19,546 nt of DNA, taken from assembly GCA_002409365.1 (NCBI GenBank), contig DHUW01000088.1:4924-24469 (forward strand), written 5' to 3'. The position numbers and the translations under genes are program-made. This stretch comes from Anaerolineaceae bacterium UBA5224. GTDB lineage: Bacteria; Chloroflexota; Anaerolineae; Anaerolineales; Anaerolineaceae. Below the pieces are notes generated by a model. The model had not been told where the DNA came from. It saw only the letters and a program-made list of their open reading frames with translations, and did no database searches. Positions 1 through 7,139 of the stretch are shown one piece after another. Every line of letters starts with the position of its first letter. Position 1 is the stretch's first letter.

Positions 1-461
1 CGTCCGAGAGGAGAGGAGCTGGTTTTCTGACCGGGCAGTGTGGTTGGTGCCATCTGACCACCGGTCATGCCGTAGTTGGTGTTGTTGATGAAGATCACCG
101 TGATCTGCTCCCCACGGGCTGCGGCTGCTACAATTTCGCCCATGCCCATAGAAGCCAGGTCTCCATCACCTTGATAGGTAAAGACCATTTTGTTGGGTAT
201 GGTGCGCTTAATGCCAGTCGCCATAGCCGGCGCACGTCCGTGAGCGGCTTCAACAAAATCAAAATCAAAGTAGTTATAGGCAAAGACTGCACATCCAACC
301 GGCGCCACACCGATCGTATTGTTCAATTCGCCCATCTCCTCCAAAACTTCCGCGATCAAACGATGGGCAACACCGTGTGTACAACCCGGGCAATAGTGGG
401 TAGTCAAACCGGTGAAGCCATGGGGACGGCTGTAAACTAATTTCACATCTGTATCAAGCAT
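1..461 (-). CDS. 2-oxoacid:ferredoxin oxidoreductase, beta (TPP-binding) subunit, 3' part missing
   Basis: This is the first 153 residues of the thiamine-diphosphate subunit of a 2-oxoacid:ferredoxin oxidoreductase (KorB/VorA-like). With the alpha subunit it decarboxylates 2-oxoacids to acyl-CoA and passes electrons to ferredoxin in the cytoplasm. Visible signatures are the iron-sulfur CPGC pair at residues 24-27, a further Cys at 57, the TPP/magnesium motif starting GDGD at 98-101, and the paired Asn at 126-127 followed by NYGMTGGQ. The ATG lies one base after the TGA of the alpha gene, with a GGAG inside the last alpha codons, so the two are probably translationally coupled. The gene continues past base 1; a gamma subunit would be expected beyond it. 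Substrate (2-oxoglutarate, branched-chain 2-oxoacid or pyruvate) cannot be fixed from this fragment. Confidence 0.93.
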   Translation of the reverse strand, partial: MLDTDVKLVYSRPHGFTGLTTHYCPGCTHGVAHRLIAEVLEEMGELNNTIGVAPVGCAVFAYNYFDFDFVEAAHGRAPAMATGIKRTIPNKMVFTYQGDGDLASMGMGEIVAAAARGEQITVIFINNTNYGMTGGQMAPTTLPGQKTSSSPLG

Positions 462-462
462 C

Positions 463-1590
463 TCAGGCTCCTGTTCCAACTAATTCGCGCATCTTTGCCA
501 ACCAGACACCACGGGCATCACGATTGACATCATAGTCGCCGTGAACCATTTCGTCGATAGCAGTATCAATCTCATCGGGATATGGCACCATACCACCCAT
601 ACGCCCGTAGAAATGTACCGGTACACGCCTGGCAACGATTGCCGAAATGTCGTCCAGCATTTGACCGTTGTTCATTTCGACCACGAGAATGCCCTTTTTA
701 CCTGGAACGAGCTTATCCAAAACTTCGACTGGGAACGGAGAAACTGTGATAGGACGCAGCAAACCGATCTTGATGCCTTTCTCACGGGCAGCGCGTACGG
801 AGGAAAGCGCAATTCTGCCGGCAGTGCCATAGCCAACGATCACATATTCAGCGTCATCCAGGTAATACCCTTTATAGCGAACTTCTTCTTTTTCGACTTC
901 CTGCCAGCGAGACATCATTTTTACGTTAAAAATTTCCTGCGTTGCTGGATTAATGTTGATTGAGGTGAGCACTGCCCGTTCGCCCTCCGGATGTTCTGCG
1001 CCAACTGCCCAGGAGGGGGCTTTGGTGCGAAGAGGGGCAAATGGAGGCAGTTCAACTGGCTCCATCATCTGTCCGATGTAACCATCCATCAGGATGCATA
1101 CAACCATGCGGTATTTTTCAGCCAGGTCGAAAGCCAGTTCCGTCAAATCAACGGCTTCCTGGACCGAGGCAGGTGCCAAAACGATCACATGATACTCGCC
1201 ATGCCCACCGCCATGCACCATCTGGGTGTAATCGGCTTGTGAAGGAGCGATGTTGCCCAGACCGGGACCGCCGCGAACTACGTTGACGATCACAGCCGGC
1301 AGCTCAGTACCAGCGATGTAGGAAATACCTTCCTGCATCAGGCTGATACCGGGGCTTGAGCTGGAGGTCATTACGCGCATTCCAGTACAGGCAGACCCAT
1401 AAACCATGTTGATCGCGCCAAGTTCACTTTCAGCCTGGACAAACGCTCTGCCGAGCTCTGGCATACGAGCAGAAAGATGTTCCAGTAATTCAGTTTGAGG
1501 AGTGATGGGATATCCGAAGTAAGCAACCAGGCCGACCCGCAGTGCAGTTTCTGCTACTGCAACATTTCCCTTGATCATTTCAAGCGCCAT
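463..1590 (-). CDS. vorB: 2-oxoacid:ferredoxin oxidoreductase, alpha subunit (VorB family)
   Basis: A 375-residue alpha subunit of a 2-oxoacid:ferredoxin oxidoreductase. The N-terminal pyrimidine-binding domain shows GYPITPQTELLE (26-37), the AESELGAI stretch (53-60) and the GMRVMTSSSSPGISLMQEG segment (70-88), all typical of the family. The segment near 170-180 (GYIGQMMEPVELPP) and the overall length fit the VorB/2-ketoisovalerate branch better than pyruvate enzymes, where several domains are fused. The ATG overlaps the ferredoxin TAA by one base (TAATG) and the stop is followed after one base by the beta gene, so the order ferredoxin-alpha-beta is one operon. The likely role is anaerobic oxidation of amino-acid-derived 2-oxoacids, or the reverse carboxylation. 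Branched-chain specificity is inferred from family resemblance; 2-oxoglutarate remains possible. Confidence 0.93.
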   Translation of the reverse strand: MALEMIKGNVAVAETALRVGLVAYFGYPITPQTELLEHLSARMPELGRAFVQAESELGAINMVYGSACTGMRVMTSSSSPGISLMQEGISYIAGTELPAVIVNVVRGGPGLGNIAPSQADYTQMVHGGGHGEYHVIVLAPASVQEAVDLTELAFDLAEKYRMVVCILMDGYIGQMMEPVELPPFAPLRTKAPSWAVGAEHPEGERAVLTSININPATQEIFNVKMMSRWQEVEKEEVRYKGYYLDDAEYVIVGYGTAGRIALSSVRAAREKGIKIGLLRPITVSPFPVEVLDKLVPGKKGILVVEMNNGQMLDDISAIVARRVPVHFYGRMGGMVPYPDEIDTAIDEMVHGDYDVNRDARGVWLAKMRELVGTGA

Positions 1591-1838
1591 TATTCAACAT
1601 CTCCTTCTTTTGCCGGTGGTGTACCTTTATAGACCGTGATTGCCGCATCTGGGCAAACCACGGCACAAATTCCACAGGCGATGCATTCCTCAGGATGCAG
1701 CATATAAGCGGGGTGATACCCCTTTGGGCTCAGCCGGGACATATCCAGCGCCAGAACATGTGTGGGGCAGTCTGTAACGCAGATTTCACAGGCTTTGCAA
1801 TACAAGTCGTTTATTTCTACCCATCCCTTAGCGGGCAT
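1590..1838 (-). CDS. 2[4Fe-4S] ferredoxin-type subunit of the 2-oxoacid oxidoreductase
   Basis: An 82-residue protein with two complete four-cluster cysteine motifs: Cys14/17/20/24 followed by Pro, and Cys52/55/58/62 followed by Pro. Each would bind one [4Fe-4S] cluster. It is the electron-accepting delta-type subunit of the complex encoded by the next two genes. The reading frame is open for 61 more codons upstream, but the ATG at 1838 is chosen because it has a near-perfect AAGGAGG six bases ahead and because the upstream extension has no ferredoxin character and runs into the neighbouring acyltransferase gene. The stop overlaps the vorB start by one base. A leader of up to about 60 bases with an inverted repeat precedes it. 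Confidence 0.93.
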   Translation of the reverse strand: MPAKGWVEINDLYCKACEICVTDCPTHVLALDMSRLSPKGYHPAYMLHPEECIACGICAVVCPDAAITVYKGTPPAKEGDVE

Positions 1839-1863
1839 GTAGTGCCTCCTTGGTATTGATTTT

Positions 1864-1910
1864 TCCTGTCCGATTGGGTGAGTCTGACAGGATGTGATGG
1901 TCATAGTATA
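1864..1910 (-). promoter_or_regulatory. Putative promoter -10 and leader hairpin of the ferredoxin/vor operon
   Basis: On the minus strand a TATACT lies at 1910-1905, followed by a perfect 7-base inverted repeat TCCTGTC/GACAGGA (1864-1870 with 1886-1892, 15-base loop), and then the strong ribosome-binding site at about 1845. No good -35 hexamer is seen at the expected distance. The repeat would sit in the 5' leader, so it could be an operator or an RNA hairpin. It could also be chance. It is not followed by a long U run in the transcribed direction, so it does not look like a classic terminator. Confidence 0.3.
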
Positions 1911-1974
1911 ACGCAAAGAAGGGAGGATTCGGGTGTTAGATTTTGGACGGGAGTTGCAGCCGGAGGAACGTTTT

Positions 1975-2871
1975 TTAGGGGTCGGTTGCTTGCCAGGGGT
2001 AGATTTGTTCAAGAAGATCAAGCATTTCCTGCCTGACAGCCAGGTTCAATTTGCGGGGGTCCAGGGTTGGATCAAGCTCTTCAGGGAGTTTTGCCTGTCC
2101 AACATCAATACGCAAAGGTCTTTTCCAATGCGAATTTTTTGAAATTCGCTGGGCAATAAACTGGGTTGCCATGGCAAACTGTTGGCGGCGTTTCTGGTTT
2201 GATCCTAATTTTGCAAAACGGCTGTTCCAGGCTTTTTCAGTCAAAATACCGCTCACCAAGACAGGCAGGAGCTTCGTTTTGGGAACTTTATCAAGAAAAA
2301 CACCGATGCTGTCTGACCATCCCTGCAATGCTATGGCGGCATCGGGGACAATCGCAGGGTCTGGCTCAAGCTGCCCACTTGGAAAGATGATAACCACCAT
2401 GTCATTATTGAGTGCCTGGATGATTTCGCGGATGGTTTTTAATTTGGAGTTCGAATCGGGATCCAGCGTGAGCATCAGGCGATTGATATTTCTCAATATT
2501 CGCATGAAGCCCTTCCGCTGGGCGACAATTTTCACGTCCTCGCGTCTCAGAATGGCAAGCACACCTAGAATGTCTATCAAGCCAGGGTGATTCGCTACTA
2601 CCAGCAGAGGTCCGGAAGTTGGGACAGCCTCCTGGCTGTTTATCTCCAGCCCATCTGACAGGGTGGAAATTGCCCTTATGGCTGTCTCACTTAATGATGT
2701 TTCTGCCAATTGTTCATCGATCCGGGAAAGTAAATCTGCAAGCCAACCTGCTGGTTTCGATCCGAGCCTGTCGATAAGCCAGCTGATGAGCTTTCGCCTG
2801 TTCAATTTTGCCGAGGTTTTGATATCCTCAAGCACAATTCGTCTCAGACCATCTTTCTTGTTGGCATCCAT
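1975..2871 (-). CDS. PlsC-like 1-acyl-glycerol-phosphate acyltransferase family protein
   Basis: A protein of about 298 residues of the glycerolipid acyltransferase (LPLAT) superfamily, which transfers acyl chains to glycerophospholipids or related amphiphiles at the membrane. The catalytic H-x4-D motif is present as NHPGLID (near residue 95), with hydrophobic strands around it, and the phosphate-binding motif appears as IFPSGQLEP near residue 167, with Ser where PlsC usually has Glu. No transmembrane segment is clear, so peripheral membrane binding is likely. The start is uncertain: ATG 2871 gives the most compact protein, but an ATG at 2940 and a TTG at 2970 are in frame and none has a well-spaced ribosome-binding site. 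It reads in the same direction as the ferredoxin operon, with 136 bases between. The substrate is unknown. Confidence 0.82.
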   Translation of the reverse strand: MDANKKDGLRRIVLEDIKTSAKLNRRKLISWLIDRLGSKPAGWLADLLSRIDEQLAETSLSETAIRAISTLSDGLEINSQEAVPTSGPLLVVANHPGLIDILGVLAILRREDVKIVAQRKGFMRILRNINRLMLTLDPDSNSKLKTIREIIQALNNDMVVIIFPSGQLEPDPAIVPDAAIALQGWSDSIGVFLDKVPKTKLLPVLVSGILTEKAWNSRFAKLGSNQKRRQQFAMATQFIAQRISKNSHWKRPLRIDVGQAKLPEELDPTLDPRKLNLAVRQEMLDLLEQIYPWQATDP

Positions 2872-3095
2872 TGAAATCAATTTTACGTGACTTGGAGAAA
2901 TTCTGGTCTTCTTGTATGGATTTGATGGTCCGCGATTCATCCTCAACTGTAGTGTGGAAGTTCTTTGCAATGGATTTGTGATTCAAACCCTCGGGACTTT
3001 TCCCGACCATGCCCCGCAAATCGTTCGATCACACACTTTGGCAAGGGAATTGCAACTACATACGAAACACTGTTTATGAAATTGAGTGGTAACTA

Positions 3096-4235
3096 ATGAA
3101 TAATAAAACTTACACCCCAAATGAAGAACCCCGTCCACAGAAAAGCCATGTATTCAAAATTTGGATCCCAACTTTGGTACTTCTGATTCTGGCTTTATTT
3201 TTGATTTTTCAGAAAAACCAGGTTACCGCCCCCAAGAATGTAGAAACACCCGAACCGGGCAGCCAGACTGCCCTGGAAACCTTACTCTATACCCAACTGC
3301 CCGATCTGGCAGCCAAGGCAGGTCACGACAACTGGTCAATCGACGAAGTTCAATTTAATGATGACTGCACACAGGCGTTAGTCTGGGTCGCGGAAACCGA
3401 CGAAAATAGCAGCGAGATGATCGCACGGGAACCCGAAATCGTTCTCGCAATCTGGGACCAGGCGACTCAACTGTGGCAGCTCCACCTGGTAAGCGATGAA
3501 AATTTCAGTCAGATATTTATGCAATCCGCTTTTAAAGACAGTGAAATTGCCTCCAGATTTTTCCCGGAAGCGGATCCAAAAGCCGGACCTACTGGAAAGA
3601 TTTACGGAGGGTATTATCTACCCTGGCCAGGGGGTTTGGAAAAACGCCTGACCTGGTCGGTTGCACACTCTTCATGTAATCCTCAATATTACTGCAACTA
3701 TGCATTCGATTTTGCTGATGGCACCATGTTTGATGTAGTCGCAGCTAAAGGCGGCTACGTTTACCATTGGCGCGATACCTGCGCTAATGGAAACTCGACT
3801 TGTACTAACAGCATTACCCTTGAAGACCGCACAACCAGTCCCTGGACTTACCAAATATATCTTCATCTCGCCCAGGGCAGCATCCCGGCATCGCTCAAAA
3901 CGAAGGGAGTCAATGTGCGGCAGGGACAATTTATCGCAAAAGCTGACGATACCGGTCCCAGCACCGGACATCACCTCCATTTTATGGTGGTGGAACAACA
4001 GACGCTGAATGCTTGCACGTATTATTGTTTCGGCAGGTCGGAGGACATCACGTTCAGAGATGTAAAAATAAATTGGGATGCCGGCACCCGGGGCGGACGA
4101 CCCCGTCTTGAAGCTGAAGCCAGCTGGTATGGTGGTCAAGGCCAGAGGTATTATGTGAGCGGGAATTTCGCTGTACCGATGGACCTGCCATACAAGCTTC
4201 TGATGTTCCCAATCTACAAGATTGCTCCGAAGTAA
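3096..4235 (+). CDS. Membrane-anchored M23 (LytM-like) peptidase-fold protein, first zinc ligand altered
   Basis: A 379-residue protein with one N-terminal transmembrane helix (about 20-39, no lipobox), a domain of unknown type at 50-165, and a peptidase M23/LytM-like domain at about 180-320 that would face outside. The domain shows the NYAFDFADG strand (201-209), the YLHL motif with His257, and the GHHLHF motif with His293/His295. In active M23 endopeptidases the first motif reads H-x3-D; here Asn201 replaces the His while Asp205 is kept. Cysteines come in close pairs (194/200, 229/236, 307/311), suggesting disulfides. It may be an inactive cell-wall-binding relative, or a subgroup using another ligand. 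The ATG follows a weak GAGTGG. The regulator gene begins 67 bases downstream in the same direction. Confidence 0.85.
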   Translation: MNNKTYTPNEEPRPQKSHVFKIWIPTLVLLILALFLIFQKNQVTAPKNVETPEPGSQTALETLLYTQLPDLAAKAGHDNWSIDEVQFNDDCTQALVWVAETDENSSEMIAREPEIVLAIWDQATQLWQLHLVSDENFSQIFMQSAFKDSEIASRFFPEADPKAGPTGKIYGGYYLPWPGGLEKRLTWSVAHSSCNPQYYCNYAFDFADGTMFDVVAAKGGYVYHWRDTCANGNSTCTNSITLEDRTTSPWTYQIYLHLAQGSIPASLKTKGVNVRQGQFIAKADDTGPSTGHHLHFMVVEQQTLNACTYYCFGRSEDITFRDVKINWDAGTRGGRPRLEAEASWYGGQGQRYYVSGNFAVPMDLPYKLLMFPIYKIAPK

Positions 4236-4280
4236 TACTTGAAGAAAAGTTGCTCCAGGTTCACTGTCAATAAACCCCTT

Positions 4281-4286
4281 TATAAT
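4281..4286 (+). promoter_or_regulatory. Putative -10 element of the LuxR/Kelch regulator gene
   Basis: A perfect TATAAT lies 16 bases before the ATG at 4303. The -35 is poor: TTCACT at 4260-4265 with a 15-base spacer is the best seen. If used, the transcript would start only about ten bases before the start codon, with AAGG (4293-4296) at its very 5' end. The regulator may instead be read through from the upstream M23-like gene. Confidence 0.3.
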
Positions 4287-4302
4287 TAGGGCAAGGTATT
4301 TT

Positions 4303-5601
4303 ATGACAGAGAATACATCACTGACCTCACGAGAAACGGAGATCCTTGCCCTGATCGCTGAAGGGAAGACAAACAAGGAGATTGCCGCCGACCTTTTTAT
4401 CAGTGTAAATACCGTTAAGGTCCATGTTTCCAACATTTTCCAGAAAATTGGGGTCGCCTCTCGAACCGGAGCAACACTCTATGCAATTGAACAAGGCCTG
4501 GTAAGCCCGGCTTTACCACCAGAAAATCAAATGGAAGCCGATGAAGTAGTACAGGAGGAAATACATTCTACCAGCACCAGGAACAAGATGACCATTCCTT
4601 TTCTGGTAGTTCTAGGTGTGCTTCTGATCACTATTACGATTCTTGTGGCAACGCGCAACAAGACACCCGCTGAGCCAGAGTCTATGCTGATGGTAAATTT
4701 TTCCGCAGATGAACGCTGGCAGGATTATCAGGTTTTGAACACACCTCGCTCAAATGTTGCAGCTGTCACATATGAAAATCAATTATTTGCAATTGGTGGC
4801 AACTTCGCCGAAGGTGTTTCAGGTAACGTTGAGGTGTTTTCTCCTATCGAAAATAGTTGGATCTCGTTAGTAGACAAGCCTACACCCGTGACCGAAGTAA
4901 GCGCCATATTGATCGGTGAAAAGATTTATGTTCCTGGCGGAAAGACTGCCGATGATAAAGTGACAGACAAATTCGAGGTTTTTGACCCAAGACGAAACAC
5001 CTGGGAAGAGAGAGCAAGTATTCCTATTGTTCTTAGTGATTACGGCCTGGCATCTTTTGGAGGTGACCTTTACCTGTTCGGCGGTTGGGATGGATCAAAA
5101 CCTAGCGATGCTACATTGAAATACGATCCTGATCAGGATGAATGGTCCGAAATAAGCAGCCTACCGACACCGCTGACATCAGTTGTGGCGGTCCAAAGTG
5201 GTAACCGGATTGTACTAACAGGGAAAAGGGATAAAACCAGCACTACGCTCGAGATGATCAGTTATTTTCCAGACCGTGATTTACCCGGAGAAAATCCTTG
5301 GGAAGAAGGTGTGACTCTGCCCGTCGACGGTTCGGTATCCTGCCTGTTTGACCTGCTTGGTGAAGTGTACGCCGTGGTCAAAGGCGAATCAGCCACAGAC
5401 TTCTTGTTCTACGATGGGCAAAAGAAAAACTGGAATTCCATGGGGCATAACGAGACATTGATATCAGATAACTCCCGTTGCACCGTTCTTGGAGGAGAGC
5501 TATTCTTCATAGGCGGAACTAAACCAGATGGCGGTTCTTCTGGTGAACTGCTGGGTTATAAGATGATCTATTCTATATCACTGCCTGGAATTATCAATTA
5601 G
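4303..5601 (+). CDS. Transmembrane one-component regulator: LuxR-type HTH, membrane anchor, Kelch repeats
   Basis: A 432-residue protein with an unusual domain order. Residues 5-68 form a complete LuxR/NarL-type DNA-binding helix-turn-helix (LTSRETEILALIAEG, then NKEIAADLFISVNTVKVHVSNIF). There is no receiver domain. A charged linker leads to one transmembrane helix at about 97-117, and residues 150-430 hold about six Kelch beta-propeller blades, with double-Gly turns visible at IGG 164-166, PGG 211-213, FGG 259-261 and IGG 403-405. The HTH must be cytoplasmic, so the propeller should be outside. The layout recalls ToxR/CadC-type sensors, but with another HTH class and another sensor. Start: ATG with AAGG seven bases ahead. 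The 3' end overlaps the facing glycosyltransferase gene by 24 bases. Ligand and target genes are unknown; neighbouring envelope genes are the first candidates. Confidence 0.88.
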   Translation: MTENTSLTSRETEILALIAEGKTNKEIAADLFISVNTVKVHVSNIFQKIGVASRTGATLYAIEQGLVSPALPPENQMEADEVVQEEIHSTSTRNKMTIPFLVVLGVLLITITILVATRNKTPAEPESMLMVNFSADERWQDYQVLNTPRSNVAAVTYENQLFAIGGNFAEGVSGNVEVFSPIENSWISLVDKPTPVTEVSAILIGEKIYVPGGKTADDKVTDKFEVFDPRRNTWEERASIPIVLSDYGLASFGGDLYLFGGWDGSKPSDATLKYDPDQDEWSEISSLPTPLTSVVAVQSGNRIVLTGKRDKTSTTLEMISYFPDRDLPGENPWEEGVTLPVDGSVSCLFDLLGEVYAVVKGESATDFLFYDGQKKNWNSMGHNETLISDNSRCTVLGGELFFIGGTKPDGGSSGELLGYKMIYSISLPGIIN

Positions 5602-6471
5602 TTTCGAAAACCAACCCTCAAAAAGTCCCTTCCAGTAGCCTTTCAAAGCACGGTTTTTTTTCTGGCGTAATAGTCTGAAACTCGTTGCTATTGCGCTTCC
5701 TAAGCGGAAGAGTAAAACTGGAAGTGTATTAACCGGGTTAAGGTACTTACGGAAATAGATGCCACTTGAGCGTGCATATTGATACCGTTCAGATTCACTG
5801 AATGAGCCTCCGCTACTCATAGAAACCTTATGAAGAAGTTTCGCAGTAGGAACGACGGTCATTTTCCAGTTTGAATCCTTCACTCTCATACAAAAATCCA
5901 GGTCTTCAAAGTAAAGAAAGAAGCGCTCATCAAACAAGCCAACCTGGGTTAGCATTTCTTTCTTGAGTAAATAGCAACAGCCAGACAGAAAGGTTCTCTT
6001 AGTTGGAACCGAAACTGGATTTAGCCTGTTATGTGAATCCAATGGCATCAATAAAAGCTCGTTTATCCTTCCCCCACTGGACCAGATCTTGTCTGGCGCG
6101 TCATAGTAATAAATGAGGGGCGCAGTCAGCCCCACATGCTCACTTTCTGCAGCCATGAGCAGTTCATTTACCATTGACTCATCTGCCCTGGTGTCATTAT
6201 TGACGATCAGGATGTATTCTGCGCCGGTTTTGAGTGCTTCCCTTAATCCAAGGTTAGTTCCTGCCGCAAAACCAAGATTAGTTTCTGAATGAATATAGTT
6301 GATCCCTGGATATTCCATCACCAGGTTCACAAGTGGTTCGGTTTTCGAGCCATTATCAACAAGGAATACAGATGTCTCAACTTGCTTTTGTGCCAGGATG
6401 GACTCCAGGCACTCGTGTGTGTCAGCATAGTTATTCCATGCGACAATCACTACAGCAACCGAAGGAGACAT
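5578..6471 (-). CDS. Family 2 glycosyltransferase (rhamnosyltransferase-like)
   Basis: A 297-residue GT-A fold glycosyltransferase of the inverting GT2 family, cytoplasmic or membrane-associated. The N-terminal strand AVVIVAWNNYADTHECLESI (6-25), the VDNGS motif (38-42), NLGFAAGTNLGL (65-76) and the nucleotide/metal-binding NND (91-93, the DxD equivalent) are all present. The acceptor-side FFLYFEDLDFCMR segment (184-196) supplies the Glu-Asp pair expected of the catalytic base. Such enzymes add rhamnose or other sugars to lipid-linked glycans. The C-terminal 45 residues are basic and partly hydrophobic. The gene follows the lipoprotein gene after 22 bases and is probably co-transcribed with it; its own ribosome-binding site is weak. 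Its last 24 bases overlap the convergent regulator gene. Donor and acceptor sugars cannot be read from the sequence. Confidence 0.92.
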   Translation of the reverse strand: MSPSVAVVIVAWNNYADTHECLESILAQKQVETSVFLVDNGSKTEPLVNLVMEYPGINYIHSETNLGFAAGTNLGLREALKTGAEYILIVNNDTRADESMVNELLMAAESEHVGLTAPLIYYYDAPDKIWSSGGRINELLLMPLDSHNRLNPVSVPTKRTFLSGCCYLLKKEMLTQVGLFDERFFLYFEDLDFCMRVKDSNWKMTVVPTAKLLHKVSMSSGGSFSESERYQYARSSGIYFRKYLNPVNTLPVLLFRLGSAIATSFRLLRQKKNRALKGYWKGLFEGWFSKLIDNSRQ

Positions 6472-6493
6472 TGGCTATGATTCGATTAACTTC

Positions 6494-6976
6494 TTATTGT
6501 GAAAGATGACCCATATCGAGCACAGAGTCTGGTTTCACATCTACCCAGAGGTAATCCTGCCCTTCCTCATCTTCAATGAACTCCACGCTATCCGGAGGGC
6601 TCCATAGGGTCAAAGCGTAAATTCCTGGGTCAACATCTTGAAAACAGAAATAGCCCTCCTCATTCATCTCAGCCCGGGGATTCGTCTGATAAGAGAATGA
6701 CATCATGGCAGGCACATCATCCCGACCTGCAGCAATGTTCGGGGAAAGGAAAAGTGCTGCTTGTGGAGGCTCGGATGTTTCTTCGTCAATCAAGTAACCA
6801 CAGACAACGCCTTTTCCATCAGCTGGGACAGGTTTCGTTGGTGTCGCTATTGGCTCCGAGGTGGTAGTCACCAACTTTTCAGTAGGCTCCATCTCAGTCG
6901 GTGTGATTGTAGTACATGAAGAAATCAAAAGAATAACAACGAATAGTGACATTAAGAATTTTATGGGACTTTTCAT
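6494..6976 (-). CDS. Small lipoprotein with carboxypeptidase-regulatory-like (transthyretin-like) domain
   Basis: A 160-residue exported lipoprotein. It starts with a short basic region and a hydrophobic core ending in a lipobox (ISSC, lipidated Cys21). A Thr/Pro/Glu-rich linker follows (22-52). Residues 55-150 look like a small beta-sandwich of the prealbumin/carboxypeptidase-regulatory type: GVVCGYLIDEETSEPPQAAL, then EMNEEGYFCFQDVDPGIYALTLW, the pattern of repeat domains that read 'add to X, with default, grows into body'. Cys59 and Cys111 could form a disulfide. The start is supported by AAAGGAA seven bases ahead. It heads a pair with the GT2 gene. No enzymatic residues are evident; a binding or scaffold role at the surface is inferred. 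Confidence 0.82.
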   Translation of the reverse strand: MKSPIKFLMSLFVVILLISSCTTITPTEMEPTEKLVTTTSEPIATPTKPVPADGKGVVCGYLIDEETSEPPQAALFLSPNIAAGRDDVPAMMSFSYQTNPRAEMNEEGYFCFQDVDPGIYALTLWSPPDSVEFIEDEEGQDYLWVDVKPDSVLDMGHLSQ

Positions 6977-6995
6977 AGATGTTTCCTTTTAAACA

Positions 6996-7001
6996 ATTAT
7001 A
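6996..7001 (-). promoter_or_regulatory. Putative -10 element upstream of the lipoprotein gene
   Basis: TATAAT on the minus strand, 19 bases ahead of the ATG at 6976, with no convincing -35 17 bases further up. Spacing to the start codon resembles that at 4281-4286. A second TATAAT on the plus strand (7018-7023) could serve the divergent methyltransferase gene but also lacks a -35. The whole 6977-7139 interval is AT-rich, so chance matches are likely. Confidence 0.28.
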
Positions 7002-7139
7002 CCCGTGGAATTGATCTTATAATGTGTATGGAATATTTTCTACGGCCCATCACTGAGTATTGGTCCCGGTAAATATATCTGATTAAGTTTTTGTGTATAT
7101 TATTTTATATGAAATATTTTGGACTTCTCGAGGTTACCA

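Noticed and set aside
541..1286. Several plus-strand open frames of 80-140 codons
   Set aside because: All lie antisense to vorB, whose family motifs are complete along the whole length.
1839..2021. 61-codon N-terminal extension of the ferredoxin frame
   Set aside because: The extension is basic and low in structure, overlaps the end of the acyltransferase gene, and the strong ribosome-binding site fits the internal ATG at 1838.
2991..3006. Perfect 6-base inverted repeat TCGGGA/TCCCGA with a 4-base loop between the divergent acyltransferase and M23-like genes
   Set aside because: It has no T run, no promoter could be matched to it on either strand, and one short hairpin in 224 bases of intergenic DNA is weak evidence for function.
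3672..4436. 254-codon open frame on the minus strand
   Set aside because: It lies antisense to the M23-like domain and the start of the LuxR/Kelch gene, both of which have clear protein motifs. Its translation shows no recognisable domain, and the frame is a by-product of codon use in the real genes.
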